From assembly GCA_026392415.1 (NCBI GenBank), contig JAPLCC010000056.1, positions 1-64,000 on the forward strand: DNA of 64,000 bases, in the 5' to 3' direction. This DNA is from Propionibacteriales bacterium (GTDB lineage: Bacteria; Actinomycetota; Actinomycetes; Propionibacteriales; Nocardioidaceae). The notes below the pieces were generated by a model. It had not been told where the DNA came from. It was given only the letters and a program-made list of their open reading frames with translations, and made no database searches. A program made the position numbers and the translations under genes. Below are positions 42,093 to 50,301 of this stretch, piece by piece. How positions within the stretch are numbered: position 1 is the first letter of the stretch; every line of letters starts with the position of its first letter.

Positions 42093-43460
42093 ATGGCCGC
42101 GATCCTCGCCGTCGTCCTGGACCGCAACGACCGCCGACCCCTCGGTGGCCAGCTCGCCGACCAGATCCGGCGCCAGGTGACCGACGGCCGCCTTGCCGCC
42201 GGTGACCGGTTGCCGAGCAGCCGGGCGCTGGCCACCGAGCTCGGCGTCGCCCGCGCCGTGACCGAGGTGGCCTACGGACAACTGGTCGCGGAGGGCTGGC
42301 TCGAGGGCCGCCACGGTTCCGGCACGTTCGTTTCCGCGAGCGCTCCGGCCACGACGCCACCGCGACCCACCCGTCGGCACTCCCCTGCCGAGCGCCCGCT
42401 GCTCCGCCTCGACGCGGGAACACCGTGGATCGACCCGCGGTACGCCGACCTGTGGCGACGCGCGTGGCGTGACGTCTCCACGGCCCGCCCGCCCTCGGGG
42501 TACGACGACCCGCGTGGACTGCCCGAGCTCCGCACCGAGATCGCCGCCCGACTGGGCCGGATCCGGGGTCTCGACTGCGATCCGGACGAGGTGCTCGTGA
42601 CGGCCGGCACCACCGACGGCCTGCGGCACCTGCTCGGTGTCCTCCCGCCCGGCACGGTCACCGTCGACGACCCGGGCTACCGCGCCGCGGTCGCAACGGT
42701 CCGGTTGGCGGGCCGAGCGGTCGTCGACGTACCTGCGCTCGGACCGCCGCCGGACGCCCGGACGCTGACGGGCTGCGCGGCGGCCTACGTCACGCCGGCC
42801 CACCAACACCCTCTCGGCCCCACCATGTCCGGCAGCGCGCGCCTCGCCCTGCTGGAAGCGAGCCGCACGACCGGCGCACTGGTCGTGGAGGACGACTACG
42901 ACTCCGAGTTCCGCTACGACGTCGCGCCGGTGCCGGCACTGGCGTCGCTCGACCGCGCGCGCGTCGCCTACCTCGGCACCGCCAGCAAGGCCGTCGCCCC
43001 GAGCATGCGGCTCGGCTGGCTGGTCCCGCCGCCCGCGCTGCTCGAACCGCTCAACCAGATGCGCGCGATCACCCACGACACCGCGTCGTGGCCGGTCCAG
43101 CGCGCCTACCTCTGCTTGCTCCGCGACGGCTACGTCGACAAGGTCGTCCGCTCCGCCCGCCGCGTGTACGCCGAACGCAGCGAACGCGTGGCCACCGCCC
43201 TGGCGCCGTATGCCCGGACCCACGGGCCGATCGCCGGCATGTACGCCACCGTCGAACTGCCGCGCGCCGCGTCGCTGGCAGCGCATCGTTCGGCCCGGAC
43301 GGCCGGGTTCGACGTCCCGCTGCTCGCCGACTACTGCCGGTCGGACACCCGGCACGGCCTGGTGATCGGCTTCGGCGGTTGCACGGACGCGCAACTGGAC
43401 GCAGCGCTCGCCGCGGTTGTGCGTGGACTGGGTGACGTGCGGCAGACTCGACTCCCATGA
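42093..43460 (+). CDS. MocR/PdxR-type regulator (GntR HTH fused to aminotransferase domain)
   Basis: A 455-aa fusion. The GntR winged HTH (about residues 18-80, P-S-S-R-A-L-A-T-E-L-G-V-A-R) is followed by a fold-type I aminotransferase domain. PLP-site features are V-E-D-D-Y-D-S-E-F near 266 and the Schiff-base lysine in G-T-A-S-K-A-V-A-P near 294. Such proteins sense PLP and activate B6 synthesis, or respond to amino compounds. AGGA seven bases upstream supports the ATG. Its end overlaps the kinase gene by ATGA, while the likely target gene is the divergent PNPOx-like one. Confidence 0.88.
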   Translation: MAAILAVVLDRNDRRPLGGQLADQIRRQVTDGRLAAGDRLPSSRALATELGVARAVTEVAYGQLVAEGWLEGRHGSGTFVSASAPATTPPRPTRRHSPAERPLLRLDAGTPWIDPRYADLWRRAWRDVSTARPPSGYDDPRGLPELRTEIAARLGRIRGLDCDPDEVLVTAGTTDGLRHLLGVLPPGTVTVDDPGYRAAVATVRLAGRAVVDVPALGPPPDARTLTGCAAAYVTPAHQHPLGPTMSGSARLALLEASRTTGALVVEDDYDSEFRYDVAPVPALASLDRARVAYLGTASKAVAPSMRLGWLVPPPALLEPLNQMRAITHDTASWPVQRAYLCLLRDGYVDKVVRSARRVYAERSERVATALAPYARTHGPIAGMYATVELPRAASLAAHRSARTAGFDVPLLADYCRSDTRHGLVIGFGGCTDAQLDAALAAVVRGLGDVRQTRLP

Positions 43461-44074
43461 CTGCGCGCGTGATCGTTCTCGCCGGCCCCTCGGGATCGGG
43501 CAAGTCGCGGCTGGCCGAACGCCTGGAGAAGGCACACGGCTGGCCGACACTGAGACTCGACGACTTCTACCGCGACGGCCACGAGGACGACCTTCCCCGG
43601 ATCACCGACGGCGCGAATGCGGGCATCGTCGACTGGGACCACCCGGGCACGTGGCACCGCGACGACGCCCTCACGGCCCTGCGCGAGCTCTGCACCACCG
43701 GCGCCACCGAGATCCCGATCTACTCGATCTCCGAGAGCCGGCGAACCGGCACCCAGCGGCTCGACCTCCAGGGCGCGACCCGCTTCTGCGCGGAGGGCAT
43801 CTTCGCGGCCGAGGTCGTCGAGGAGTGCCGCGCGACGGGACTGCTCGCGGCGGCGTACTGCATCACCCAGCACCCCGCCGTCACCTTCTGGCGGCGCCTG
43901 ACCCGCGACCTGCGCGAGCACCGCAAGCCGCCGCTCGTCTTGGTCCGGCGCGGCTTCGCACTGGCCCGAGCCCAGCACCAGGTCGTACGCCGTGCGGTGG
44001 CCGTCGGCTGCCGCATCGCGACCGGCGACCGCGCCTTCGCCGACCTGGAGGGCGAGCATGCGCTGGCCAGCTGA
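43457..44074 (+). CDS. Uridine kinase-like P-loop ATPase
   Basis: A 205-aa protein with P-loop G-P-S-G-S-G-K-S at residues 10-17, then L-R-L-D-D-F-Y-R-D near 33-41, which in uridine kinases contacts the nucleoside, and D-W-D-H-P-G-T-W near 59. The E-G-I-F-A-A-E region near 112 also fits the family. It would phosphorylate uridine or cytidine, consistent with the salvage genes downstream, but family members include other small kinases. Coupled to the MocR gene and overlapping the next gene by 17 bp. Confidence 0.78.
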   Translation: MTARVIVLAGPSGSGKSRLAERLEKAHGWPTLRLDDFYRDGHEDDLPRITDGANAGIVDWDHPGTWHRDDALTALRELCTTGATEIPIYSISESRRTGTQRLDLQGATRFCAEGIFAAEVVEECRATGLLAAAYCITQHPAVTFWRRLTRDLREHRKPPLVLVRRGFALARAQHQVVRRAVAVGCRIATGDRAFADLEGEHALAS

Positions 44075-44576
44075 CCTCGACCCGTCCGACCTCAAGCAGC
44101 CCGACCCGCGCAGCTGCGGCGCAGCGAGCGCGCTGGCCGCGAAGGCGATGCTGACCGACTGGCGCCCCACGCACGCCGCCACCGAGATCGCCGACGAGCA
44201 CCGGCTGCTGACCTCGTCCACCAGCCCGCGCGACCGCTTCCAGATGCCGTGGCCGCGGGCACTCGGCACCCCTCCGTGGGCGATCGTGAACCTGCTGCGC
44301 GTGCTCACCGGGCAACACATCGCGACCGTCTTCGCCCGGCCGCGCGCGGCGGTCGCCTACGACGTCGTGCGCGAGCAGCTCGCCACCCGACCGGTGGCGG
44401 TCTACATCGGCAGTCGCTGGCTCCCCCGCCACGTCATCCTCGCCGTCGCCGCACTCGACGACGGAATCCAGGTGTTCGACCCGGCGCACGGACGCCTGGT
44501 CCGGGTGCCGGAGGACAACTGGACCGGCCACGAGATCGGCGTGGCCGGCTGGAGCCACGTGTGGTTCGTGGCCTGA
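44058..44576 (+). CDS. Putative cysteine peptidase-like protein (C39-like)
   Basis: A 172-aa protein. P-D-P-R-S-C-G-A-A-S-A-L near residues 15-26 looks like a papain/C39-type nucleophile Cys at the start of a helix. S-R-W-L-P-R-H-V-I-L-A-V near 118-129 supplies the expected His, followed by V-F-D-P-A-H-G near 138 with a possible Asp. These residues suggest a peptidase or transglutaminase-like fold but are not proof. GGAGG lies five bases before the ATG, inside the kinase gene. No signal peptide. Confidence 0.6.
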   Translation: MRWPADLDPSDLKQPDPRSCGAASALAAKAMLTDWRPTHAATEIADEHRLLTSSTSPRDRFQMPWPRALGTPPWAIVNLLRVLTGQHIATVFARPRAAVAYDVVREQLATRPVAVYIGSRWLPRHVILAVAALDDGIQVFDPAHGRLVRVPEDNWTGHEIGVAGWSHVWFVA

Positions 44577-44584
44577 GGCCACAG

Positions 44585-44679
44585 GGTCGTCGAGTAGCAG
44601 CGAGCCGCGTATCGAGACGCAGTGAGCCGGTTGCGGGCGTCTCGATACGCCGCTCGTTCCTCGCGGCTACTCGACGACC
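44585..44679. repeat. Long two-step inverted repeat (REP-like) between convergent genes
   Basis: Outer arms 44585-44598 and 44666-44679 are 14-bp perfect reverse complements, as are the inner arms 44607-44620 and 44637-44650. Together they form an interrupted hairpin with a 16-nt loop. It resembles dispersed palindromes rich in TCGAGTAGC and TATCGAGAC seen in Nocardioides-type genomes. It lies between convergent genes and can act as a bidirectional terminator. The right arm overlaps the last codons of add. Confidence 0.8.
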
Positions 44680-45755
44680 TTATTTGCCGCGTACCAGGGC
44701 TTGATGGTCTCGGTGATCAGCCGGTAGCGCTCGTCGTAGGGGATGAAGGCGGACTTCATCGCGTTGACCGTCAGCCACTCCATCTCGGCCAGCCCGTAGC
44801 CGAACTCCTGCGCCAGCAGGCCGAACTCCTGGCTCAGCGAGGTGCGGCTCATCAACCGGTTGTCGGTGTTGACCGTGACCCGGAACCGCAGCGACGCCAG
44901 CAGCTTGATCGGGTGCTCGGCCAGGGACGCCGTCGCTCCGGTCTGCACGTTCGAGGACGGGCACATCTCGAGCGGGATCCGCTTGTCCCGGACGTACGAC
45001 GCCAGCCGGCCCAGCACGGGGGTGCCGTCGTCCTCGCAGGAGATGTCCTCGACGATCCGCACGCCGTGGCCGAGGCGATCGGCACCGCACCACTGCACCG
45101 CCTCCCAGATCGACGGCAGACCGAAGCCCTCACCCGCGTGGATGGTGAAGTGGGAGTTCTCGCGCTGGAGGTACTCGAACGCGTCGATGAACCGGGTGGG
45201 AGGAAAGCCCGCCTCGGGGCCGGCGATGTCGAAGCCGGCGACGCCCCGGTCGCGCCACTGGATCGCGAGCTCGGCGATCTCCATCGCGCGGGCCGCCTGG
45301 CGCATCGCGGTGAGCAGGTGGCGGACGATGATCGTGCCACCGGCGGCGGCCATGCCCTCCTCGAAGCCCTGCTGCACGGCGGCCACGACGTCGGGAAGGT
45401 CGAGACCGGACTCCACGTGCAGCTCCGGGGCGTAGCGGATCTCGGCGTACACGACGCCGTCGGCGGCGAGGTCCTCGACGCACTCGCGCGCGACCCGGGT
45501 CAGTGCCTCGGCCGTCTGCATCACGCCGACCGTGTGCGCGAAGGTCTCGAGGTAGCGCTCCAGCGAGCCCGAGTCGGCAGCCTCCGCGAACCAGGTCGCC
45601 AGCGCGCCGGCATCGGTCTCCGGCAGCTCGTGGCCCACCTGGGCGGCGAGCTCGACGATCGTGGCCGGCCGCAGTCCGCCGTCGAGGTGGTCGTGCAGCA
45701 ACACCTTCGGCGCCGCCACCAGCAGGTCAGTCGTCAGGGCGCTCGTGGGTTCCAT
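44667..45755 (-). CDS. add: Adenosine deaminase
   Basis: A 362-aa zinc enzyme converting (deoxy)adenosine to (deoxy)inosine. Zinc ligands H21 and H23 (L-H-D-H-L-D-G-G), the H-A-G-E-G motif with catalytic Glu near 207, R-L-G-H-G near 228, and V-N-T-D-N-R near 302 are all present. The final residues V-V-E and the stop are encoded by the right arm of the 44585-44679 repeat. It lies 9 bp after deoA on the same strand, and both feed purine nucleoside phosphorylase and deoC. Confidence 0.95.
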   Translation of the reverse strand: MEPTSALTTDLLVAAPKVLLHDHLDGGLRPATIVELAAQVGHELPETDAGALATWFAEAADSGSLERYLETFAHTVGVMQTAEALTRVARECVEDLAADGVVYAEIRYAPELHVESGLDLPDVVAAVQQGFEEGMAAAGGTIIVRHLLTAMRQAARAMEIAELAIQWRDRGVAGFDIAGPEAGFPPTRFIDAFEYLQRENSHFTIHAGEGFGLPSIWEAVQWCGADRLGHGVRIVEDISCEDDGTPVLGRLASYVRDKRIPLEMCPSSNVQTGATASLAEHPIKLLASLRFRVTVNTDNRLMSRTSLSQEFGLLAQEFGYGLAEMEWLTVNAMKSAFIPYDERYRLITETIKPWYAANKVVE

Positions 45756-45764
45756 GCAGCATTC

Positions 45765-47054
45765 TTACCCGACGCGGTCGATGACGAGGGGCCTGGATTC
45801 GTGTGCGGTGCCCGGCGCCGCGACGTCGTACCCGCCTTCCAGGGCGGCCAGCGCCCGCTCGAACCGTTCGGGCGTGTCGGTCAGCAGCGTGAACAACGGA
45901 GCACCTGCCGTCACCGTGTCACCGGGTCGTGCGTGCCAGACCACGCCGGCCCCCGCCTGCACCGGGTCCTCCTTGCGCTCCCGGCCGGCACCCAGTCGCC
46001 AGGCCGCGACGCCGACAGCCATCGCGTCGAGCCGGGTGAGCACACCGTCCGCCGGGGCGGTGACCACGTGCGACTCCCGGGCCACCGGCAGCGTCGCGTC
46101 GGGGTCGCCTCCCTGCGCGCTGATCATCGAGCGCCAGGCATCCATCGCCGACCCGTCGGCCAGCTTCGACGCGGGGTCGATGTCGGGGCGACCCGCTGCG
46201 ACGAGCATCTCCCGCGCCAGTGCAACGGTCAGCTCGACGACATCGGCCGGCCCGCCACCAGCGAGCACCTCGACCGACTCGGTGACCTCGATCGCGTTGC
46301 CTGCGGTGAACCCGAGCGGGGTGTCCATGTCGGTCAGGAGCGCGACCGTGTTGACGCCGGCGTCCTTGCCCAGGGCCACCATCACCTCGGCGAGCTCGCG
46401 AGCCTTCTCGACCGACTTCATGAACGCGCCGCTGCCGACCTTGACGTCGAGCACGAGCGCACCGGTGCCCTCGGCGATCTTCTTGCTCATGATCGAGGAG
46501 GCGATCAGCGGGATCGCCTCCACCGTGCCGGTCACGTCGCGCAGGGCGTAGAGCTTCTTGTCGGCCGGCGCGAGGCCGTCGCCGGCGGCGCAGATGACGG
46601 CACCGGTGCCCTCGAGCTGCGCGAGCATCTCCTCGTTGGACAGCAGCGCGCGCCAGCCCGGGATCGACTCGAGCTTGTCGAGCGTGCCACCGGTGTGGCC
46701 CAGGCCGCGGCCGGACAGCTGCGGGACCGCCACACCGCAGGCCGCCACCAGCGGCGCGAGCGGCAGGGTGATCTTGTCGCCGACGCCGCCGGTGGAGTGC
46801 TTGTCGGCCGTGGGCCGCGAGAGAGACGAGAAGTCCATCCGCTCACCGGAAGCGATCATCGCCGCAGTCCAGTCGGCGATCTCGCGACGATCCATGCCGT
46901 TGAGCAGGATCGCCATCGCCAGCGACGACATCTGTTCGTCGGCGACCGCGCCGCGCGTGTAGGCATCGACCATCCAGTCGATCTGACTGGTGGTGAGGAT
47001 GCCGCCGTCGCGCTTGGCGATGATCACCTCGACGGCATCATGGTTTCCGGACAT
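45765..47054 (-). CDS. deoA: Thymidine phosphorylase
   Basis: A 429-aa pyrimidine nucleoside phosphorylase. The family signature D-K-H-S-T-G-G-V-G-D-K near residues 83-93 holds the phosphate, and S-G-R-G-L-G-H-T-G-G-T near 119 is also clear. It releases thymine and deoxyribose 1-phosphate. TAGGGT (47061-47066, minus strand) lies six bases before the ATG, so it likely heads a leaderless deoA-add transcript. Confidence 0.95.
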   Translation of the reverse strand: MSGNHDAVEVIIAKRDGGILTTSQIDWMVDAYTRGAVADEQMSSLAMAILLNGMDRREIADWTAAMIASGERMDFSSLSRPTADKHSTGGVGDKITLPLAPLVAACGVAVPQLSGRGLGHTGGTLDKLESIPGWRALLSNEEMLAQLEGTGAVICAAGDGLAPADKKLYALRDVTGTVEAIPLIASSIMSKKIAEGTGALVLDVKVGSGAFMKSVEKARELAEVMVALGKDAGVNTVALLTDMDTPLGFTAGNAIEVTESVEVLAGGGPADVVELTVALAREMLVAAGRPDIDPASKLADGSAMDAWRSMISAQGGDPDATLPVARESHVVTAPADGVLTRLDAMAVGVAAWRLGAGRERKEDPVQAGAGVVWHARPGDTVTAGAPLFTLLTDTPERFERALAALEGGYDVAAPGTAHESRPLVIDRVG

Positions 47055-47101
47055 GCCCGAACCCTACGGCCCCGTCCCGAGCGTCAGCGTGGGCCTTCGC
47101 A

Positions 47102-47464
47102 TCAGGGCCGTGCGTCGACTCGACCGACGACGACCGTCGTCGTCTGCGATCCCGGGTTGATGATCGTTTCCACCGCGCTGGACAGTCCACCCCACGACAC
47201 ACGAATGGTCACGGTTCCGGTGCTGTCAGGCTGGAGGCGCACCGACCCATTCTGCGAGGTCTTCGCGCCCACCGCTTTCGCGCCGCTCTGCTCGATCGTG
47301 ACCATCGCTGATGGGACCGGCGCCAGGAAACACGTCGAGCCTGCACACACGTTGACCTGGACGTCCACCTCGACGGCAAGCGGCTCCTGGTCGGACGAGC
47401 AACCCACGGCAAGGATGACGAACGCCAGAGTCATCACCAATGTGTCGGCCAGCCTGTTCAACAC
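47102..47464 (-). CDS. Putative lipoprotein of the low-G+C insert
   Basis: A 120-aa protein if started at GTG 47464, giving M-L-N-R-L-A-D-T-L and a hydrophobic stretch to L-A-V-G-C-S (lipobox Cys22). An in-frame GTG at 47497 would add eleven residues but has no ribosome site. The mature part holds V-C-A-G-S-T-C-F-L near 45, a possible disulfide pair, and several beta-rich repeats. The start overlaps the end of the upstream secreted-protein gene by 7 bp, so the two form a unit. No family recognised. Confidence 0.6.
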   Translation of the reverse strand: MLNRLADTLVMTLAFVILAVGCSSDQEPLAVEVDVQVNVCAGSTCFLAPVPSAMVTIEQSGAKAVGAKTSQNGSVRLQPDSTGTVTIRVSWGGLSSAVETIINPGSQTTTVVVGRVDARP

Positions 47465-48348
47465 CCGTACGAGCCCGCCTGGCTTGATTTCTTCCACTGG
47501 TCACTGGACGAGCTCCACTGAACCCCGATGGACCACGGGCCGATGCTAAAGCCGTTGACGGAGGTCTTGTCCCAGCTGTGCGCGTAAGTCGAAAATACTT
47601 GGGTGCACTTCGACAGACTGGCCCTGAAGCTGTAGGTGATGGTTCCTTTGAACGCAGGCCCGCCGAAACTCAAACGGGACGTCGCCTTGTCACGAAACGC
47701 ATAGCCCGCGCCCGCACTGCCGTTGGTTTCCAACCACCCGTAGTCCTTGTCGCATTTGCTGGCGGCGTTGCAGGTCACGAACGACACTCCCTTGTTCACG
47801 ACCCTCCGGCTCAGACTGAGGGCGAAGCCGTCCGGTCCACCGACATTGACCACACAAGTGCTTGCAGCCTCGGGTTCCGATTTCCATTGGAATCTCGCGA
47901 TGGCATACATCACGTAGCCGGTGCTCGATCCGTTGACTGCGATCGTGGGTCCCGGCATCGCCATGCTCGAGGCTCTGGTCCTGGGATTTTCGACCGAGCA
48001 GGACTTCGCTCGAAGAAGATGCCCAGTTTGGGCGTGATCGTTGGCAGCCGGCCGAAGGCCGTCCCCCAATGCAGGCTCGCTGACAAGATGAAGGCCGAGC
48101 CTGGCCATCGCGGCTTCGTCGAGCCGACCACGTTGTTCGAGCATCGTGATTTCGTCGCGGTATGCCGTTTCGTCAAAATCGGATCGCATCGCCGGATCAA
48201 GGGACACCACTCGGCCCGAACTCAGCGCGATTGTGTCCGTCCTCGGGCCACCCAATGAGGCGCCGGCCGTCGTCGTCGACATCAACAACGCCACAATTCC
48301 GCTGATGGCCACCGCACGAAGCCGTGGACCAGTCGCCCGAACGACCAT
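47458..48348 (-). CDS. Secreted protein of unknown family
   Basis: A 296-aa protein with a signal peptide (R-A-T-G-P-R-L-R, hydrophobic core, cleavage near A-G-A-S). A helical acidic segment (about 60-100) is followed by a cysteine-containing beta-rich domain (Cys near 120, 165, 193, 198, 253 and the final residue). A W-S-I-G-V-Q-W-S-S-S-S-D-Q-W-like end is Ser/Trp rich. The ATG has AAGGGG eight bases upstream. A -10-like TAATGT (48387-48392, minus strand) lies about 39 bp upstream. G+C is visibly lower than in deoA and cdd on either side. Confidence 0.6.
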   Translation of the reverse strand: MVVRATGPRLRAVAISGIVALLMSTTTAGASLGGPRTDTIALSSGRVVSLDPAMRSDFDETAYRDEITMLEQRGRLDEAAMARLGLHLVSEPALGDGLRPAANDHAQTGHLLRAKSCSVENPRTRASSMAMPGPTIAVNGSSTGYVMYAIARFQWKSEPEAASTCVVNVGGPDGFALSLSRRVVNKGVSFVTCNAASKCDKDYGWLETNGSAGAGYAFRDKATSRLSFGGPAFKGTITYSFRASLSKCTQVFSTYAHSWDKTSVNGFSIGPWSIGVQWSSSSDQWKKSSQAGSYGC

Positions 48349-48500
48349 TCCGTATACCCCTTGCCGAAGGATCACGATCGTGCGTCACATTACCAGACAT
48401 GTATGGGATCGATGCGACGCAAGAGATCCAACCCTCCTTCGATGAGCCTGAGCCCGCCATCAGCGATGGGCACCAAGCCGCTGCATGCAAGCAGCAAGCG

Positions 48501-48884
48501 TCAGACGAGGTTCTCCGGGCCGAACGCCTGCGGGAGCACCTGGTCCATCGTCAGCACGCCAGCGGGGGTGAGCACCTCGAGCGGCGCTCCCCCGGCCTCC
48601 CACAGCAACTGCCGGCAACGCCCGCACGGCATGATCACCTCGCCCGAGCCGTTGACGCACACGAAGTGCGTCAGGCGGCCCCCTCCGGTCGCATGCAGCT
48701 GGGAGACCAGTCCGCACTCGGCACACAGCGTGACGCCGTACCCGGCGTTCTCGACGTTGCACCCGACCAGCAGACGCCCGTCGTCGGCAAGCGCGGCGGC
48801 GCCCACGGGGTAACCGGAGTACGGCGCGTAGGCGCGCGACGAGATCTCGATCGCAGCGGCTTGCAGGGCATCCCAGTCGACCAC
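48501..48884 (-). CDS. cdd: Cytidine deaminase
   Basis: A 127-aa zinc deaminase acting on cytidine and deoxycytidine. The zinc-binding and catalytic motif is C54-A55-E56, and the second zinc motif P-C-G-R-C gives C87 and C90. N-V-E-N near residue 43 binds the ribose. Length and all-Cys zinc site match the small tetrameric class. TAGGTT (48891-48896, minus strand) is six bases before the GTG. It is divergent from the nucleoside-transport operon and separated from deoA by the low-G+C insert. Confidence 0.95.
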   Translation of the reverse strand: MVDWDALQAAAIEISSRAYAPYSGYPVGAAALADDGRLLVGCNVENAGYGVTLCAECGLVSQLHATGGGRLTHFVCVNGSGEVIMPCGRCRQLLWEAGGAPLEVLTPAGVLTMDQVLPQAFGPENLV

Positions 48885-49087
48885 GCGGCCAACCTAGCGC
48901 GGTGCCGATCACCCGCGCGAGGATCTCCGGCTACCATGCGATGAGACACAAGAAATTGTCCCAACTTGGTAACCGTTTGCTCCAAGGTCCTTCCGGCGGG
49001 GCGGGCCGTGGGTCAGGATGCACCGGAGCACCACCCACGCACACCCGTGCCCAGCCCCCCGGGCGGGCGTCGACCTGGAGGACATTT

Positions 49088-50179
49088 GTGAAGACCTGGA
49101 AGAGGACGTCGGCGGCAGCGGCCGTGGCACTCATGGCGAGCGCGGGCCTGGCCGCCTGTGGCGACGCACCGGAAGAAGGCTCGGACGCGAAGAAGAACGA
49201 CTACCTGCCCTGCATCGTCTCCGACGCCGGCGGCTTCAACGACAAGTCGTTCAACCAGCTCAGCTACGAAGGCGTCAAGGATGCCGCGGCCGAGCTCAAC
49301 AGCGAGTTCAAGGAAGCGACGTCCAAGACCGACCAGGACTACGCGCCCAACCTCGAGAACCTCGTCGCGGCCGGTTGCGACACCATCGTCACCGTCGGCT
49401 TCGCCCTGGCGACCGCGACCAAGGAGTCGGCCGCGGCCAACCCGGAGGTCGAGTACATCCTGATCGATGACGCGGCCGACGGCGGCGCCGACGGTGCGAC
49501 CTTCGACGGCAAGGCCGACCAGCCGAACATCAAGCCGATCCTGTACAACACGGCGCAGGCTGCGTTCCTGGCCGGCTACGCCGCCGCGGACTACACCAAG
49601 ACCGGGGTCGTCGGCACCTACGGCGGCCTGCCGTTCCCGACCGTCACGATCTTCATGGACGGCTTCAAGCAGGGCGTCGACTACTACGCCGAGACGAAGA
49701 AGAAGGCCGTCAAGGTCGTCGGCTTCACCGGCGGCGACAAGGGCGCCTTCACCGGTGGCTTCGACGCCAACGAGGCGGCCACCAACACGGCCAACCAGAT
49801 CCTCGACCAGAAGGCCGACGTCATCCTGCCGGTCGGTGGTCCGATCTACCAGGGTGCCCTGACCGCCATCGGCGACAAGGACATCGCGCTGGTCGGCGTC
49901 GACGCTGACTTCTTCGAGACCGACCCGAACACGCAGGACGTCATCTTCACGTCGATCCTGAAGAACATGAAGCAGTCGACGAAGGAAGCGATCCTCGCTG
50001 CGGGAGAGGACAAGCTCGACTTCACGCCGTACGTCGGAACGCTGGAGAACGACGGAGTCGGCATCGCGCCGTTCCACAACTTCGAGAGCAAGATCTCCGA
50101 CACCTTGGTTGCCGAGCTCGAGACGGTCAAGGCAGGCATCATCGACGGGTCGATTCCGGTCAACTCGTACCTCAAGTAG
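49088..50179 (+). CDS. BMP/PnrA-family nucleoside-binding lipoprotein
   Basis: A 363-aa substrate-binding protein. The signal peptide ends in the lipobox G-L-A-A-C (Cys24). The BMP fold is shown by V-S-D-A-G-G-F-N-D-K-S-F-N-Q near 43-56, G-F-A-L-A near 102 and the hinge G-A-F-T-G-G-F-D near 221. Family members bind purine or pyrimidine nucleosides. GGAGG six bases upstream supports the GTG. It precedes the ATPase gene by 122 bp with a terminator-like hairpin between, allowing excess binding protein. Confidence 0.92.
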   Translation: MKTWKRTSAAAAVALMASAGLAACGDAPEEGSDAKKNDYLPCIVSDAGGFNDKSFNQLSYEGVKDAAAELNSEFKEATSKTDQDYAPNLENLVAAGCDTIVTVGFALATATKESAAANPEVEYILIDDAADGGADGATFDGKADQPNIKPILYNTAQAAFLAGYAAADYTKTGVVGTYGGLPFPTVTIFMDGFKQGVDYYAETKKKAVKVVGFTGGDKGAFTGGFDANEAATNTANQILDQKADVILPVGGPIYQGALTAIGDKDIALVGVDADFFETDPNTQDVIFTSILKNMKQSTKEAILAAGEDKLDFTPYVGTLENDGVGIAPFHNFESKISDTLVAELETVKAGIIDGSIPVNSYLK

Positions 50180-50197
50180 CACCCAGCACAGGCGTCT

Positions 50198-50229
50198 GGG
50201 GGAGGTCGGCCAGCGGGCCGGCCTCCCCC
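50198..50229 (+). terminator. Hairpin after the binding-protein gene
   Basis: Arms 50198-50211 and 50216-50229 form a 14-bp stem with one G-U pair around an AGCG loop, followed by GGGTCTGTTT. It is a strong stem with a modest T-run, fitting partial termination that lowers ATPase and permease expression relative to the binding protein. Confidence 0.7.
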
Positions 50230-50301
50230 GGGTCTGTTTCCACCGCCAGATTCATGGCGGGTTCACTGGTATCTGTTCGCCTGCTCGGAGAGGATCGGCT
50301 G

